From UBA5314 sp035560815 (lineage in GTDB: Bacteria > Bacillota > Syntrophomonadia > Syntrophomonadales > Syntrophomonadaceae): DNA of 48,224 bases. The position numbers were made by a program, and so were the translations under genes. The stretch covers positions 1 through 48,224 of the forward strand of contig DATMYR010000043.1 in the NCBI GenBank assembly GCA_035560815.1, given 5' to 3'. Position 1 is the stretch's first letter. Each line of letters opens with the position of its first letter. Positions 34,523 through 42,972 of this stretch are shown piece after piece. The notes under the pieces were generated by a model. It did no database searches and was not told the origin of the DNA. It saw only the letters and a program-made list of their open reading frames with translations.

Positions 34523-35341
34523 TTAAGCCCTCCCTTCCAGCATCATATCGGCGTATTGTTTGACTTCTCCAGCCTTAACCGCTTTCTGATAAGCTTTGTG
34601 TTTATCCCAATCAACCGCAACATACTCGGGGAAGCAGATTCCCGGTTTGGCTCCGCCCGGTAATTCAACCACAGCTTCTACTAGAAAATGGGGAATGGCT
34701 GTCAGTCTGGGTTCTTCCTGCATGCGGTACGTACCTACAATACGTTCAGTAGTAATAATGGTCTTCTTCGCTGCCCTGGCTATCAGGGCATCCTGGTAGC
34801 TGGGGCCAAGAATACGGGCATTCCCATAGATATCAGCTTCCTGAACATGGATGATGGCATAGTCAGGAACCAGCGCTTTCACACATACTACCTCTCCATC
34901 CCCAAAAGGATCTTTTACTATCTGGAAAAATTCGGGACGGATGTCTACCAGGTCACTTCCCCACATACCGCCTACCGGTAAAAATGGAACGCCATATGCT
35001 CCCGCACGGAGAGCAGCAATCATAGCAGTTCAGGAGCCTTCAATGGCCCGTGCCTTCCCTTCTCCTTCCATGGCTTTGCGCATTCCGGGGGCTAGTCCGG
35101 CTTCGTTTTCCAGTCCGAAGAAACCGAAATAGGCTGTGTCAGCCTGACCGGAAGCCAGCAAGATGTCGGCCCCGATTCCCGGTGCGGCACCGCAGACTTT
35201 CAGGTCTTTAACCGCTTTCCTGGTTAATTCCAGGGAAAACAAGGTAGGGTTGCGATGCATAGCATTGCCACCCACTCCCAGCAGCATGCCATCTTTGATC
35301 AGGTCGGCTGCTTTTGACAAAGGCATCAATTTGTCTCGCAT
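34523..35341 (-). CDS. CoA-transferase-family subunit A with in-frame TGA
   Basis: One frame of 273 codons encodes a GctA-like subunit, interrupted by TGA at 35030-35032 (codon 104). Before it: an N-terminal domain with G-V-G-G-N-A-M-H-R-N; after it, in the same frame: MIAALRAGAYGVPFLPV, ADIYGNARILGP and VELPGGAKPGICFPEY. Both halves look intact. The second half has an ATG at 35023 but no ribosome site before it. AAGGAGG precedes the first ATG. The neighbours use TGA as an ordinary stop. It may be a selenocysteine codon, a nonsense mutation (TGG to TGA), or a sequencing error; a 7-bp hairpin 3' of the TGA is compatible with a SECIS element. Shorter than the paralogue at 37661 (327 residues). 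Confidence 0.72.
34998..35014 (-). promoter_or_regulatory. Hairpin 3' of the in-frame TGA, possible bacterial SECIS
   Basis: On the minus strand GCTCTC and GGGAGC (one G-U pair) enclose a 5-base loop CGTGC, with a seventh flanking T-A pair possible. The loop begins 21 nt after the TGA and has a G as its second base. Bacterial SECIS elements have an apical loop with G in the first positions, 16-37 nt downstream. A match by chance is quite possible. Confidence 0.25.
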
Positions 35342-35388
35342 GGTAAAACCTCCTTGTGATAATATTTTGAAACGGTTTACTTACCTCT

Positions 35389-36696
35389 TTAAGCTTTTTG
35401 TGGTCTCTTCTGGGTCATAAAGATGGCACCTGCCACAATCAAGGCTACAAAACAGAACATAAAGGCCGATCTGAAACCTGATGCCGCAATAATTTTATTG
35501 GTAACCGGTGCCTTGGCGATAATCACTGAGGTAATCTGCTGGAATACGCCACCACCTACGAACACGAAAGTATTCAAGAATCCAACTGCGGTTCCGGTTA
35601 TAGCCGGCTCAATGTTTTCTTTTAAGTTGGCATACATGACCACAAAGAAACCGTTGAAGAACCCATAGAGTAACATGAGTATAGAGATCATGCCTCTCGG
35701 TATGGAATCAACCATGAACACCATGGGAATCCAGAGGATAATGGTCACCAGGATGCCTACCTGCAGGACCCTAATTCTCGACTTAAATATCTTGTCGGCA
35801 AATAAACCTGACAAAGGACAGCCGAAAATCATCCCTACGGGGATTAATGTAATAGCTGCAGCTGCCTGCGCCTTGGTCATGCCGTAGGCATTGATAAGCC
35901 AGGGGCTGGCCCATAAACCCTGGAAGGCCATGATGGTGCCATACCAAACGAAGAACATGATAATAATGGTCCAGGCATTCCAACTTTTGGTTGTCATGGC
36001 GATAGCCTGCCCGGTTGAGAACGAAGTGGATGCTTTGGCTTCAGGCCGTCCTTCCATCTGTGCAGGTGTGGCGCCGCCAATATCGGTAGGTTTATTCTTG
36101 ATAAGAACATAAGCCAAGATGGCAATGCCGATGGAAACAAAACCCACCAAGTTCATGGAAGCTTTCCAACCAATGGCTGCCATCAGGGCAACCAGGGGTG
36201 CAGCGGCGGCCAAGGCACCAATGTTGCCTATGGCCAGAAGGGCTCCTGAATAGGTGGCAAACTCGTTGGATTTAAACCAGTCAGCCAAAAAGCGCATGGC
36301 CGGGACATAGACAAAACCAACACCAAAGCCGACCAGGAAACGACCTGCCAGGGCCATGTTAAAGCTATTGGCAGAGGCAAAGACAAAGGCGCCAATACCA
36401 GCCAAGGCCATAAATATTGTCATAGTCAGGCGGGCACCGAGACGATCAGCCAGGATGCCTGCTGGCAGCTGACCAAGGGCATAGGCCCAGAAGTACATAG
36501 AGCCGAATAGCCCCAGTGAAGTTGCTCCAATGTTAAAAGCCTTGGTCAATTCGGGAGCCATAACTGATGGTGATACGCGATGGAAGTAGACAAAGAAATA
36601 TGCCAGGGCAATGGCAAACAAAGCTACATACCGATAGGACATCGTTTTCTTGACTGCTTCCGGGGAAAGACCTTGCATGTTATTCAACATGTTCAT
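35389..36696 (-). CDS. MFS transporter, carboxylate-type
   Basis: A 435-residue membrane protein with 12 predicted helices. The N-terminal region (YRYVALFAIALAYFFVYFHRVSPSVM) and loop 2-3 motif (GILADRLGARLT) match the MFS group that includes hexuronate and organic-acid transporters; GlpT- or OFA-like members are hard to separate. It lies between two CoA-transferase pairs in the same orientation, so a carboxylate import role is likely from context. ATG at 36696 (MNMLNNMQG) has GGGAGAG upstream; the frame reads 29 codons further but without a site. It precedes the A1 subunit by 47 nt and follows B2 by 164 nt. Confidence 0.87.
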   Translation of the reverse strand: MNMLNNMQGLSPEAVKKTMSYRYVALFAIALAYFFVYFHRVSPSVMAPELTKAFNIGATSLGLFGSMYFWAYALGQLPAGILADRLGARLTMTIFMALAGIGAFVFASANSFNMALAGRFLVGFGVGFVYVPAMRFLADWFKSNEFATYSGALLAIGNIGALAAAAPLVALMAAIGWKASMNLVGFVSIGIAILAYVLIKNKPTDIGGATPAQMEGRPEAKASTSFSTGQAIAMTTKSWNAWTIIIMFFVWYGTIMAFQGLWASPWLINAYGMTKAQAAAAITLIPVGMIFGCPLSGLFADKIFKSRIRVLQVGILVTIILWIPMVFMVDSIPRGMISILMLLYGFFNGFFVVMYANLKENIEPAITGTAVGFLNTFVFVGGGVFQQITSVIIAKAPVTNKIIAASGFRSAFMFCFVALIVAGAIFMTQKRPQKA

Positions 36697-36860
36697 TGGT
36701 TCATACTCTCCCTTCAAAATGGGTTGCCTGGCAAGGGAGGCGGGCGGTAGGGGGTCTATACCCCCACCTTTCACCCCAACCATAGAGATTCTTCTAGATG
36801 GTTGTCCAATGCGTATGAGGTGTAATGGTCTTGTAGACCCGCCCCTTACTCCAACACCGA

Positions 36861-37655
36861 TTATTTCTTCCTCAGGGACCCGGTTTCATCTACGGCCCGA
36901 AGGTTATCCAACTCTTTCTGGGTCGGCTCGGGAACCATTTTCACATTCGGTGATACCTTCAATTCCCACCCTGTGTTGGCGATGATTTCCTCAACCGAGG
37001 AGAAACTGAAATAGGCATCTAGAATAAACTCTTTGGTGACCGGGTCAGGCCGTAAGATTCCTAGATTGGTAATGATAGCCGAGGGTCCACCGCCCGGAAA
37101 ACCATATTTCTCGCGGGAGTTGCCGCCGTCTATATAGCCGGGAGAGGAGATATAATCAACCTTATCGGCAAATCTTTTCTTCTCATGAGCGGCCATAATG
37201 AGATATTTTTTCGCTCCTACAGCAATCTCATTGGCTCCCCCACTGCCGTTCAAGCGGACTTTCGGCAAAGTGTATTTCCCCACTACCCAGGGCTGGGTGC
37301 CTTCCGTCCAAATGCCGGTGGTATTAACATTGCCGAATTTATCGATCTGAGCGGCGCCAATGACCGCATTGTCAACTCTTCCGGAAGCGACCAGCATGCC
37401 CAGAGCATCGATTGCATTGGTAAAGCTGGTGGCATTGGCGGAAATGCGATTGTCCTCGATTCCCCAGGGCAGACCTCCAACCGGCGTTGATCCATAAACT
37501 CCGCCTTCGGTAAACGCTATCATATTGGGCGCATGGTTTCTCTGAGCGAAAAATCCCGCAAGCATGGAAAGGCCCACACCGAATATAGCCAGTTCTCCAT
37601 CCTTAAACTCTTTTCCTGTTGCAATAGCCATGGCCTCATTTTTTGAATATTCCAT
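36861..37655 (-). CDS. CoA-transferase subunit B (glutaconate-type)
   Basis: A 264-residue cytoplasmic subunit, length and sequence matching GctB-like proteins. The T-E-G-G motif (MIAFTEGGVYG) gives the acceptor Glu of CoA-transferases, and GSGGANEIA is the glycine-rich oxyanion loop. Further: VIGAAQIDKFGNVNTT and the C-terminal NTGWELKV, shared with the second B subunit. It transfers CoA between acids such as acetate and an acyl-CoA. It lies 5 nt after its A subunit's stop, so is co-translated with it. This pair, unlike the one at 33772-35341, has no disrupting feature. Confidence 0.9.
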   Translation of the reverse strand: MEYSKNEAMAIATGKEFKDGELAIFGVGLSMLAGFFAQRNHAPNMIAFTEGGVYGSTPVGGLPWGIEDNRISANATSFTNAIDALGMLVASGRVDNAVIGAAQIDKFGNVNTTGIWTEGTQPWVVGKYTLPKVRLNGSGGANEIAVGAKKYLIMAAHEKKRFADKVDYISSPGYIDGGNSREKYGFPGGGPSAIITNLGILRPDPVTKEFILDAYFSFSSVEEIIANTGWELKVSPNVKMVPEPTQKELDNLRAVDETGSLRKK

Positions 37656-37660
37656 TTCCC

Positions 37661-38644
37661 TTACCTCCTTCCCATCAGTTCCTTGATTTCCGCGTCGGTC
37701 TTAATCCATTTTCTGTAAGGATCCATCAAGAAAGCAGTGGCTGTGTCGGTTAAAGCCTTTATCTTGTCCACTCCGATCACCGCCGCAAACTCTTCCGGAG
37801 TATGATAGCTCTTCACGTATTTTTCGATATATTCCTGGGTGCCTTCTTCCGTCTTCAACATTTTGTTCATCATGAACATATGCTCTTCATCACTGTCATA
37901 CATACCCACGGAACAAGCTGGCCAGACTCCCATGGGCCAGTACACCACCGCATCAACTAACAGATCAGGGATCCTGACTAAATTGGGGAACTGCCTCATA
38001 CAATCGGTATCAACTATACAATCGGCTTGAAGTACTACCTTTTTGGAGGCCCGTGCCAGTTCAAAACGGTTCCATTCTGTGCCCAGCATAATGGCATTGC
38101 CATAGATGTCAGCCATGGTTACATGAATACAAGCCCCATCCGGCTGTACTGTCTTGAGAGCTCCCATGATTTTTCCTGTAAAAGGATCTTTGATTTCAGG
38201 AATCTTTTTCGTATTAGGGTATTGGTCGGGCTCATCCGCACAACACCACTGATGGTCGCCGCCGGTATTGGCGAAAGTCGGAATAAACGGCCATCCAAGA
38301 GCCGCACCCATTAATCGCAACGGCATAGTGCCATTGGAGTAATCTTCCAGAATAGTCTTGCCACTTTCTACAGCTCTTTTTAATCCATTGGCAAAACCAT
38401 AAACTTCCAGTCCTGAAAATCCTACTTCCATGCGCTTCATCAAACCGGCTCCAGCCAGCAAATTTGTGCCCTGACTGTTGCAGTTGGCAATACTATTGAT
38501 GTCTTTGACTCCCTGACGCACCATTTCCCGGAAGAATGCGACACAATCAGAACCCACTGGCAGACCACCGCCATTACCAAAAGTCATCCCGTCGAAGGTG
38601 TACTCTTTCACAGCCTCTTCCATTGAAATCAGCTTGTTTTTCAT
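37661..38644 (-). CDS. CoA-transferase subunit A (glutaconate-type)
   Basis: A 327-residue cytoplasmic subunit, length typical of GctA-like proteins (about 320). Visible features: N-terminal YTFDGMTFGNGGGLPVGSD, central MGAALGWPFIPTFANTGGDHQW, ITVADIYGNAIMLG-like VTMADIYGNAIMLGTEWN, and a C-terminal EEFAAVIGVDKIKAL. It pairs with the B subunit at 36861-37655. The start has AAGGAGGG upstream. It is the first gene after the hdr operon, separated by 213 nt that include a plus-facing hairpin. It may share regulation with hdr, but no sigma-54 site was seen directly in front of it. Substrate acid unknown. Confidence 0.9.
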   Translation of the reverse strand: MKNKLISMEEAVKEYTFDGMTFGNGGGLPVGSDCVAFFREMVRQGVKDINSIANCNSQGTNLLAGAGLMKRMEVGFSGLEVYGFANGLKRAVESGKTILEDYSNGTMPLRLMGAALGWPFIPTFANTGGDHQWCCADEPDQYPNTKKIPEIKDPFTGKIMGALKTVQPDGACIHVTMADIYGNAIMLGTEWNRFELARASKKVVLQADCIVDTDCMRQFPNLVRIPDLLVDAVVYWPMGVWPACSVGMYDSDEEHMFMMNKMLKTEEGTQEYIEKYVKSYHTPEEFAAVIGVDKIKALTDTATAFLMDPYRKWIKTDAEIKELMGRR

Positions 38645-38752
38645 TGGTTTCCCTCCTTGTAATCGATCTTGATCAACTGCATCCTACCACTAAATCCCTG
38701 CTTTCTTATCATTTCCGGGCGTGGTAGAATATGAGTGGTTTTTATTTTTCTG

Positions 38753-38792
38753 GACTGTCTGTGCTCCTTCTAAACACAGCCAGTCTTTTTTT
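38753..38792 (+). terminator. Plus-facing terminator-like hairpin
   Basis: Arms GACTGTCTGTG (38753-38763) and CACAGCCAGTC (38775-38785), one mismatch, followed on the plus strand by TTTTTTTC. On the minus strand, the direction of all neighbouring genes, no U-tract follows. It may block antisense transcription or act in mRNA processing between the hdr and CoA-transferase genes. Confidence 0.5.
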
Positions 38793-38857
38793 CACCTCCT
38801 CTTTTATGAAACTTTTCCCTTACGCTATAATTCAAATGCAGCCTCCTACATGTTGGC

Positions 38858-39730
38858 TCAAATTAAACCCTTGGATCGTAATAACGGCATGGGGCTGGTA
38901 AGCAAGCGCTTCATTCCTAATTGTGCTGGTTGAATTCCAAAAGCCACTCCCATGAGCTGGGTAAAATAAATAATGGGCATTTTGTGATCATTTTTCTGGG
39001 TTATTCCTATGGCATCTTGACGGGTATCCAGGTTGGCCTGGCACATCGGACATGCTACCACAATAGCTTCCGCTCCAGCCTGATGGGCTGAGTGCAGAAT
39101 CTGCCCCCCAAGATCCATGACGATGCTGGTTTGGGAAGCCGCATACCCTCCGCCACAGCATTCGGCCTTGTGTCCCCAGGCAACTGTTTCAGCGCCTAGA
39201 GCCTTCATAATTTCGTCAAGGGAAACCGGCTGATCAGCATCGTCAAAGCCGGTGATCTGTCTGGGTCTGGTTAATAGGCAACCGTAGTAAGCCGCCACCT
39301 TCAATCCTTTGAGAGATCTGGTTACTTTTTGCTTGATCTCATCCAGACCGATTTGCTCTATGAGGAATTGGAGAAGGCTGCTTACCTCTGGTTCAACCGG
39401 TGCTGGACTCTCGATGATGCTTTCCACTTGTGCGGCAATGGTTGGGTTGTTTCTCATTTCATAAGAAGCAGTCTTCAAGCGGCTGAAACATCCAGCACAA
39501 GGAGTGGTAATCTGGTTCAGGTTCATACCTCTGACTTGGCCAAGATTTCGAGCGGACAGACTCACCGCCAATAGGTGATTCATACTGTGCGCAGCTGTGG
39601 CCCCACAGCAGTTCCAATCTTCAACTTCCTGCAGGGTGATGCCCAGATGTTTACATACCAGCCGAGCTGATATATCGTATTCCTTGGCCATGCCATGCAG
39701 GGAACACCCCGGGAAGTACGCAACATTCAT
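38858..39730 (-). CDS. HdrB-like CCG-domain protein (second copy)
   Basis: A 290-residue soluble protein with two CCG domains. Copy one has YFPGCSLHG, WNCCGATAAHSMN and CAGCFSRL; copy two has YYGCLLTRP, ECCGGGYAASQ and CPMCQANLD. In heterodisulfide reductase subunit B these cysteines hold noncubane [4Fe-4S] clusters that reduce disulfides. All ligand positions seem filled. Its ATG overlaps the preceding hdrC-like stop by 1 nt (TAATG), so translation is coupled. It is the last of the C-B-A-C-B set. The substrate here need not be CoM-S-S-CoB, since there is no other sign of methanogenesis. Confidence 0.92.
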   Translation of the reverse strand: MNVAYFPGCSLHGMAKEYDISARLVCKHLGITLQEVEDWNCCGATAAHSMNHLLAVSLSARNLGQVRGMNLNQITTPCAGCFSRLKTASYEMRNNPTIAAQVESIIESPAPVEPEVSSLLQFLIEQIGLDEIKQKVTRSLKGLKVAAYYGCLLTRPRQITGFDDADQPVSLDEIMKALGAETVAWGHKAECCGGGYAASQTSIVMDLGGQILHSAHQAGAEAIVVACPMCQANLDTRQDAIGITQKNDHKMPIIYFTQLMGVAFGIQPAQLGMKRLLTSPMPLLRSKGLI

Positions 39731-40350
39731 TATGCTTCCTCCCCCCGCAATGGAATAGATTTAAAAATACGCCGCACCTGGTTGATATTTCTCGTCTTTG
39801 ATGGGAAAGGATTCAGCTTGCCCTTGAAAAACATCCTTCTTCCCAGGTCAGCATCTTTGGTATACATTCTGGTTCTTAGATTAAATTTGATCACCAGGTT
39901 AGTTTCGGCCACCCTGCCTATCCTCTCCACAGACTCCAGCATAAGCTCGTGGAAAAGTTGCACAGTTTCACGGGTAGGTTTAATTCCTTTCTTATAGGAT
40001 TTTTCCCGCATATAATCCATCACCCGGGCCACATTGATCCCTGAAGGACAGCGGTCGAAACATAACTGACAGGCCACACAGGTCCACAGCGCATCCATAT
40101 GCAAGAGCCGATCTTCCTGCCCTAATTTAATCAACTGCACTATTTTTCGAGGAGTGAAGTCAAAGATGTGTCCGTTAGAACACCCACCTGAGCATTTACC
40201 GCATTCCAGGCACATCTCGATATCGACTCCGCATTCCTCTTTTATTTCACTGGCCAGGGCATTATCGATCTCATCCAACCTAATGGCTTTATAAAGATTT
40301 TCTACAGGGTACTGGGTTCCTTCGGACATGAGACCTTCCTCCTCATACAT
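39730..40350 (-). CDS. HdrC-like iron-sulfur protein (second copy)
   Basis: A 206-residue soluble protein with two [4Fe-4S] motifs, CLECGKCSGGCSNG and CVACQLCFDRCPSG, about 43 residues apart, as in HdrC. In the first motif the last ligand is followed by Ser-Asn in place of the usual Pro. The rest is helical. It should pass electrons between HdrA and HdrB. Its start overlaps the preceding hdrA-like gene by 8 nt and its stop overlaps the following hdrB-like ATG by 1 nt. Fourth gene of the operon. Confidence 0.92.
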   Translation of the reverse strand: MYEEEGLMSEGTQYPVENLYKAIRLDEIDNALASEIKEECGVDIEMCLECGKCSGGCSNGHIFDFTPRKIVQLIKLGQEDRLLHMDALWTCVACQLCFDRCPSGINVARVMDYMREKSYKKGIKPTRETVQLFHELMLESVERIGRVAETNLVIKFNLRTRMYTKDADLGRRMFFKGKLNPFPSKTRNINQVRRIFKSIPLRGEEA

Positions 40351-41383
40351 CCTGATTAAACAGGGCTAATACCTCGGCTGCAGCAGCAGCACCCTGCTGA
40401 ATAGCTCCCTGAATCTCCACTCCAAAGGTACAGGCTCCGGCCACGAAGATCCTCTCCCCTGCCTTAGCTGCGCGACCGTATTGGGGCTCCAAAAATCCGT
40501 AGCCATCACCAGCTAATCCAAAAATCCTGCCCATTTCCCGGGTTCCGGGGCTAGGCTCGATAGCAGAAGCCAACACAATCATATCCGCTCTGACTTCTAT
40601 CGGCACCCCCATCAAGGTATCTTCGCTCCGAATTACAAGCCGATCACCCTCAGGAAGCACCTTCGCCGGACGTCCCCGGACATAACGCACGTGCTTTTGT
40701 TCGATCACTGAGCGAACGAATTCTTCATATTCTTTTCCGCTAGCCCGGTAATCCATGTAAAAAACATAGCATTTGGTATCAGGAAGGAGGTCTTTGGCCA
40801 AACCGGCTTGTTTGGCGGTATACATACAGCAAATTTTGGAGCAGTAAGGATGCCCCTTTGAGCGGTCCCGGGAGCCTACACATTTGAAGAAAGCAATGGT
40901 TTTGGGTATTTCCTGCTGATTCTGGCCTTCCGCCCACGCATTCAGCTTGGCTTCAAACTCCAGAGAATTCAGAACATTGGTATAAGTTCCGTAACCGTAT
41001 TCACCGTAAGCAGATGCATCAAAGAGGCTGAAACCGGTGGCGATAATGACTGCATCCACTTCTACTTCCTTATCGACATTTTTATCCCTCTTCAGTCTTA
41101 CCAGGAAACCACTATCCTGTTTGATACTTGATGTCACCACGGTACTATATTCCACTTTAACCATCGGACAATTGCCCAACTCTGCCATCTTGGTAAAAAG
41201 GAGTTGGGAAGGATTTTCCCAACGGGGAAAGCTGCTGTGGAGCTGGCGCAAAGTCCCGCCCAATGTCGATTCCTTTTCCACCAGAATCACATTGTGCCCG
41301 GCCTGCCCGATCTGTTTGGCTGCTTCCAGGCCGGCGATTCCTCCCCCTATTACCAGGGCTGTTTTGGCTCCATTATTATTCAT
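40343..41383 (-). CDS. Short HdrA-like FAD subunit
   Basis: A 346-residue flavoprotein. FAD motif G-G-G-I-A-G-L-E-A-A is near the N-terminus, and the HdrA-type Cys motif F-K-C-V-G-S-R-D ... YCSKICCMYTAKQA is in the middle. The ending FVAGACTFGVEIQGAIQQGAAAAAEV is the typical second FAD contact. Classical HdrA is about 650 residues with added N-terminal and ferredoxin domains; this form lacks them and resembles the compact HdrA/QmoA-type proteins of sulfate reducers and acetogens. Flavin-based bifurcation is therefore not assured. The sole A subunit between two C-B pairs, 3 nt after hdrB and overlapping hdrC by 8 nt. Confidence 0.92.
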   Translation of the reverse strand: MNNNGAKTALVIGGGIAGLEAAKQIGQAGHNVILVEKESTLGGTLRQLHSSFPRWENPSQLLFTKMAELGNCPMVKVEYSTVVTSSIKQDSGFLVRLKRDKNVDKEVEVDAVIIATGFSLFDASAYGEYGYGTYTNVLNSLEFEAKLNAWAEGQNQQEIPKTIAFFKCVGSRDRSKGHPYCSKICCMYTAKQAGLAKDLLPDTKCYVFYMDYRASGKEYEEFVRSVIEQKHVRYVRGRPAKVLPEGDRLVIRSEDTLMGVPIEVRADMIVLASAIEPSPGTREMGRIFGLAGDGYGFLEPQYGRAAKAGERIFVAGACTFGVEIQGAIQQGAAAAAEVLALFNQDV

Positions 41384-41386
41384 GGC

Positions 41387-42337
41387 CTAATCTCCTTTCC
41401 CCAATCCCAGGATATTGAGTACGCCATCCATTGAAACGGTGTTGGCGTTAAAACCCAGCTTTTCTACCGGTACTCCTAATGCCAGGCCGATCAGCTGACT
41501 TAAATCGATTACCGGTATATTATAAGGACCGAATCCCCGGGCGGCCAGGTTAGGCTGCTCTCGATCCAAACCCACGTTGCAACCAGGACATACCGTGGTG
41601 ATTAGTTGGACTCCTTCTTCTTTGGCACTGTCCAGTTTCCTTGCCAAATGCGGTTGAACAATACTCTCTTTATGGGTAAAACCACGGCCAACTGCGTAGC
41701 CGCAGCACATCCTTCTTTCTTTATAGAAAACCGGCGTTCCGCCCAGGGCTTCGATGATTTTCTCGTGGAAAGTAGGCAAATCCCCCTCATCCAGGATCCC
41801 ATATTGCTGGGCCAGATAGTGGCATCCATAGTGGGCTGCCACCTGTAACCCATTTAACGGCTTCACAACCTGGGCCTTAATCTTATCAATGAGGAGGTAA
41901 TACAATTCCTGTACATGATAAATCCCGGTTTTTCCCTGGTAGTTGTACCCCCACTGCCCAATGAGCTGGTTGGCCTGGTCTTTTAAGGCCGGAACATGGT
42001 TTAACAGGTGACTGAGCTCACGGTTGTAACCAAAACATCCGTTGCAAAAAACATAGGTATCCAAACCGTATTTCTGCTCAACCAGAGCCAGGTTACGGGC
42101 AGTTATGGCCAGGGGCGCCTCCGGAGTATAGCCCGAACAGGTTAAAATATAACCCGAACAGCAGGTCTGGTCCGGATCCATGATTACCTCGACCCCCAAC
42201 CGGGTCAGTACTTCCTTCACCGCGCTTTCAGTCCCCGGATATTCCATACTTCCAGTGCAGCTACGAAATAGGAAAATCTGCTCCGGTATCTTCGTTATTC
42301 TCTGTTCCGGTGTGACCACGCGCACCTCATTCATCAA
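41387..42337 (-). CDS. HdrB-like CCG-domain protein (first copy)
   Basis: A 316-residue soluble protein with CCG-type cysteine sets: FRSCTGSMEYPG, TCCSGYILTCSGY, CNGCFGY, then YGCHYLAQQ, RRMCCGYAVGRG and CPGCNVGLD. Most cluster ligands for a noncubane [4Fe-4S] HdrB site are present. It differs clearly from the copy at 38858-39730 (longer, and F-R-S-C in place of F-P-G-C at the start), so the pair is not a recent duplication. It overlaps hdrC by 11 nt and is followed by hdrA after 3 nt. Second gene of the operon. Confidence 0.92.
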   Translation of the reverse strand: MMNEVRVVTPEQRITKIPEQIFLFRSCTGSMEYPGTESAVKEVLTRLGVEVIMDPDQTCCSGYILTCSGYTPEAPLAITARNLALVEQKYGLDTYVFCNGCFGYNRELSHLLNHVPALKDQANQLIGQWGYNYQGKTGIYHVQELYYLLIDKIKAQVVKPLNGLQVAAHYGCHYLAQQYGILDEGDLPTFHEKIIEALGGTPVFYKERRMCCGYAVGRGFTHKESIVQPHLARKLDSAKEEGVQLITTVCPGCNVGLDREQPNLAARGFGPYNIPVIDLSQLIGLALGVPVEKLGFNANTVSMDGVLNILGLGKGD

Positions 42338-42929
42338 CGATTCTCCCTTCCAGGAAGCTCAAACGTAAGGGCTTCTCCTCTTCTGTCTCCAGATTTTCCA
42401 TCCACTGTTCAGCACCGGTTTGTTTAAATATCTCGTGGTACTCTTTTTTTGCTTTCTCCGATACTTCCGGCCAGGAGGTGGCACCGATGCCAGAACGCAA
42501 GCGCATAATCTTTTCCATCCCCTTCCGTCCGGGAACAAAGGTTAATCCTTCCTCAAAAGCCCGAAAGGCAAATTTGTTAATGGAAAGCACATATTTTAAC
42601 CCGTAACCCTTCTCCAGAGCCAAGTAACGCAGCTGCATCATCAACATCGGGTAGTTGATATCCACGGGACAGACCCGGTAGCAGTTGGCACACCACATAC
42701 AGCGCCAAATTTCTTCACTATCCAATAACCGGGCTGAGCTTCCCGCCAGGATATCATTAATGATAGCCCGGGGATTATAGGAAGGAGTCAAGGCAGCCAC
42801 AGGGCAATTGCCGGTGCATTTTCCGCACTGCAGGCACTGCTCCAGGTTGTCCACCAGGCCGTAGCGGTCTACCTTCTTATAGAGTTGATCGTCCCATTCC
42901 TGGTCATGTTCTCTGGACAACTTGCACAT
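42327..42929 (-). CDS. HdrC-like iron-sulfur protein (first copy), first gene of the hdr operon
   Basis: A protein of about 200 residues with two canonical [4Fe-4S] motifs, CLQCGKCTGNCPVA and CMWCANCYRVCPVD, the arrangement of HdrC. The downstream half is helical. It leads the C-B-A-C-B operon behind the sigma-54 promoter at 42973-42991. The start is uncertain. ATG 42929 has AAGGAG directly abutting it, too close for normal initiation. TTG at 42920 (three codons in) has 9-nt spacing and is as likely. Ends in an 11-nt overlap with hdrB. Confidence 0.92.
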   Translation of the reverse strand: MCKLSREHDQEWDDQLYKKVDRYGLVDNLEQCLQCGKCTGNCPVAALTPSYNPRAIINDILAGSSARLLDSEEIWRCMWCANCYRVCPVDINYPMLMMQLRYLALEKGYGLKYVLSINKFAFRAFEEGLTFVPGRKGMEKIMRLRSGIGATSWPEVSEKAKKEYHEIFKQTGAEQWMENLETEEEKPLRLSFLEGRIVDE

Positions 42930-42972
42930 CTCCTTAAAGCGTTTTTCCTGTTCATTCTATATAGCATTATAT

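Noticed and set aside
38645..38857. Short leader-like frames and a possible sigma-54 site before CoA-transferase A2
   Set aside because: Ribosome sites overlap the start codons; the best GG-N10-GC match lies inside the hdrB coding end and lacks the other consensus bases.
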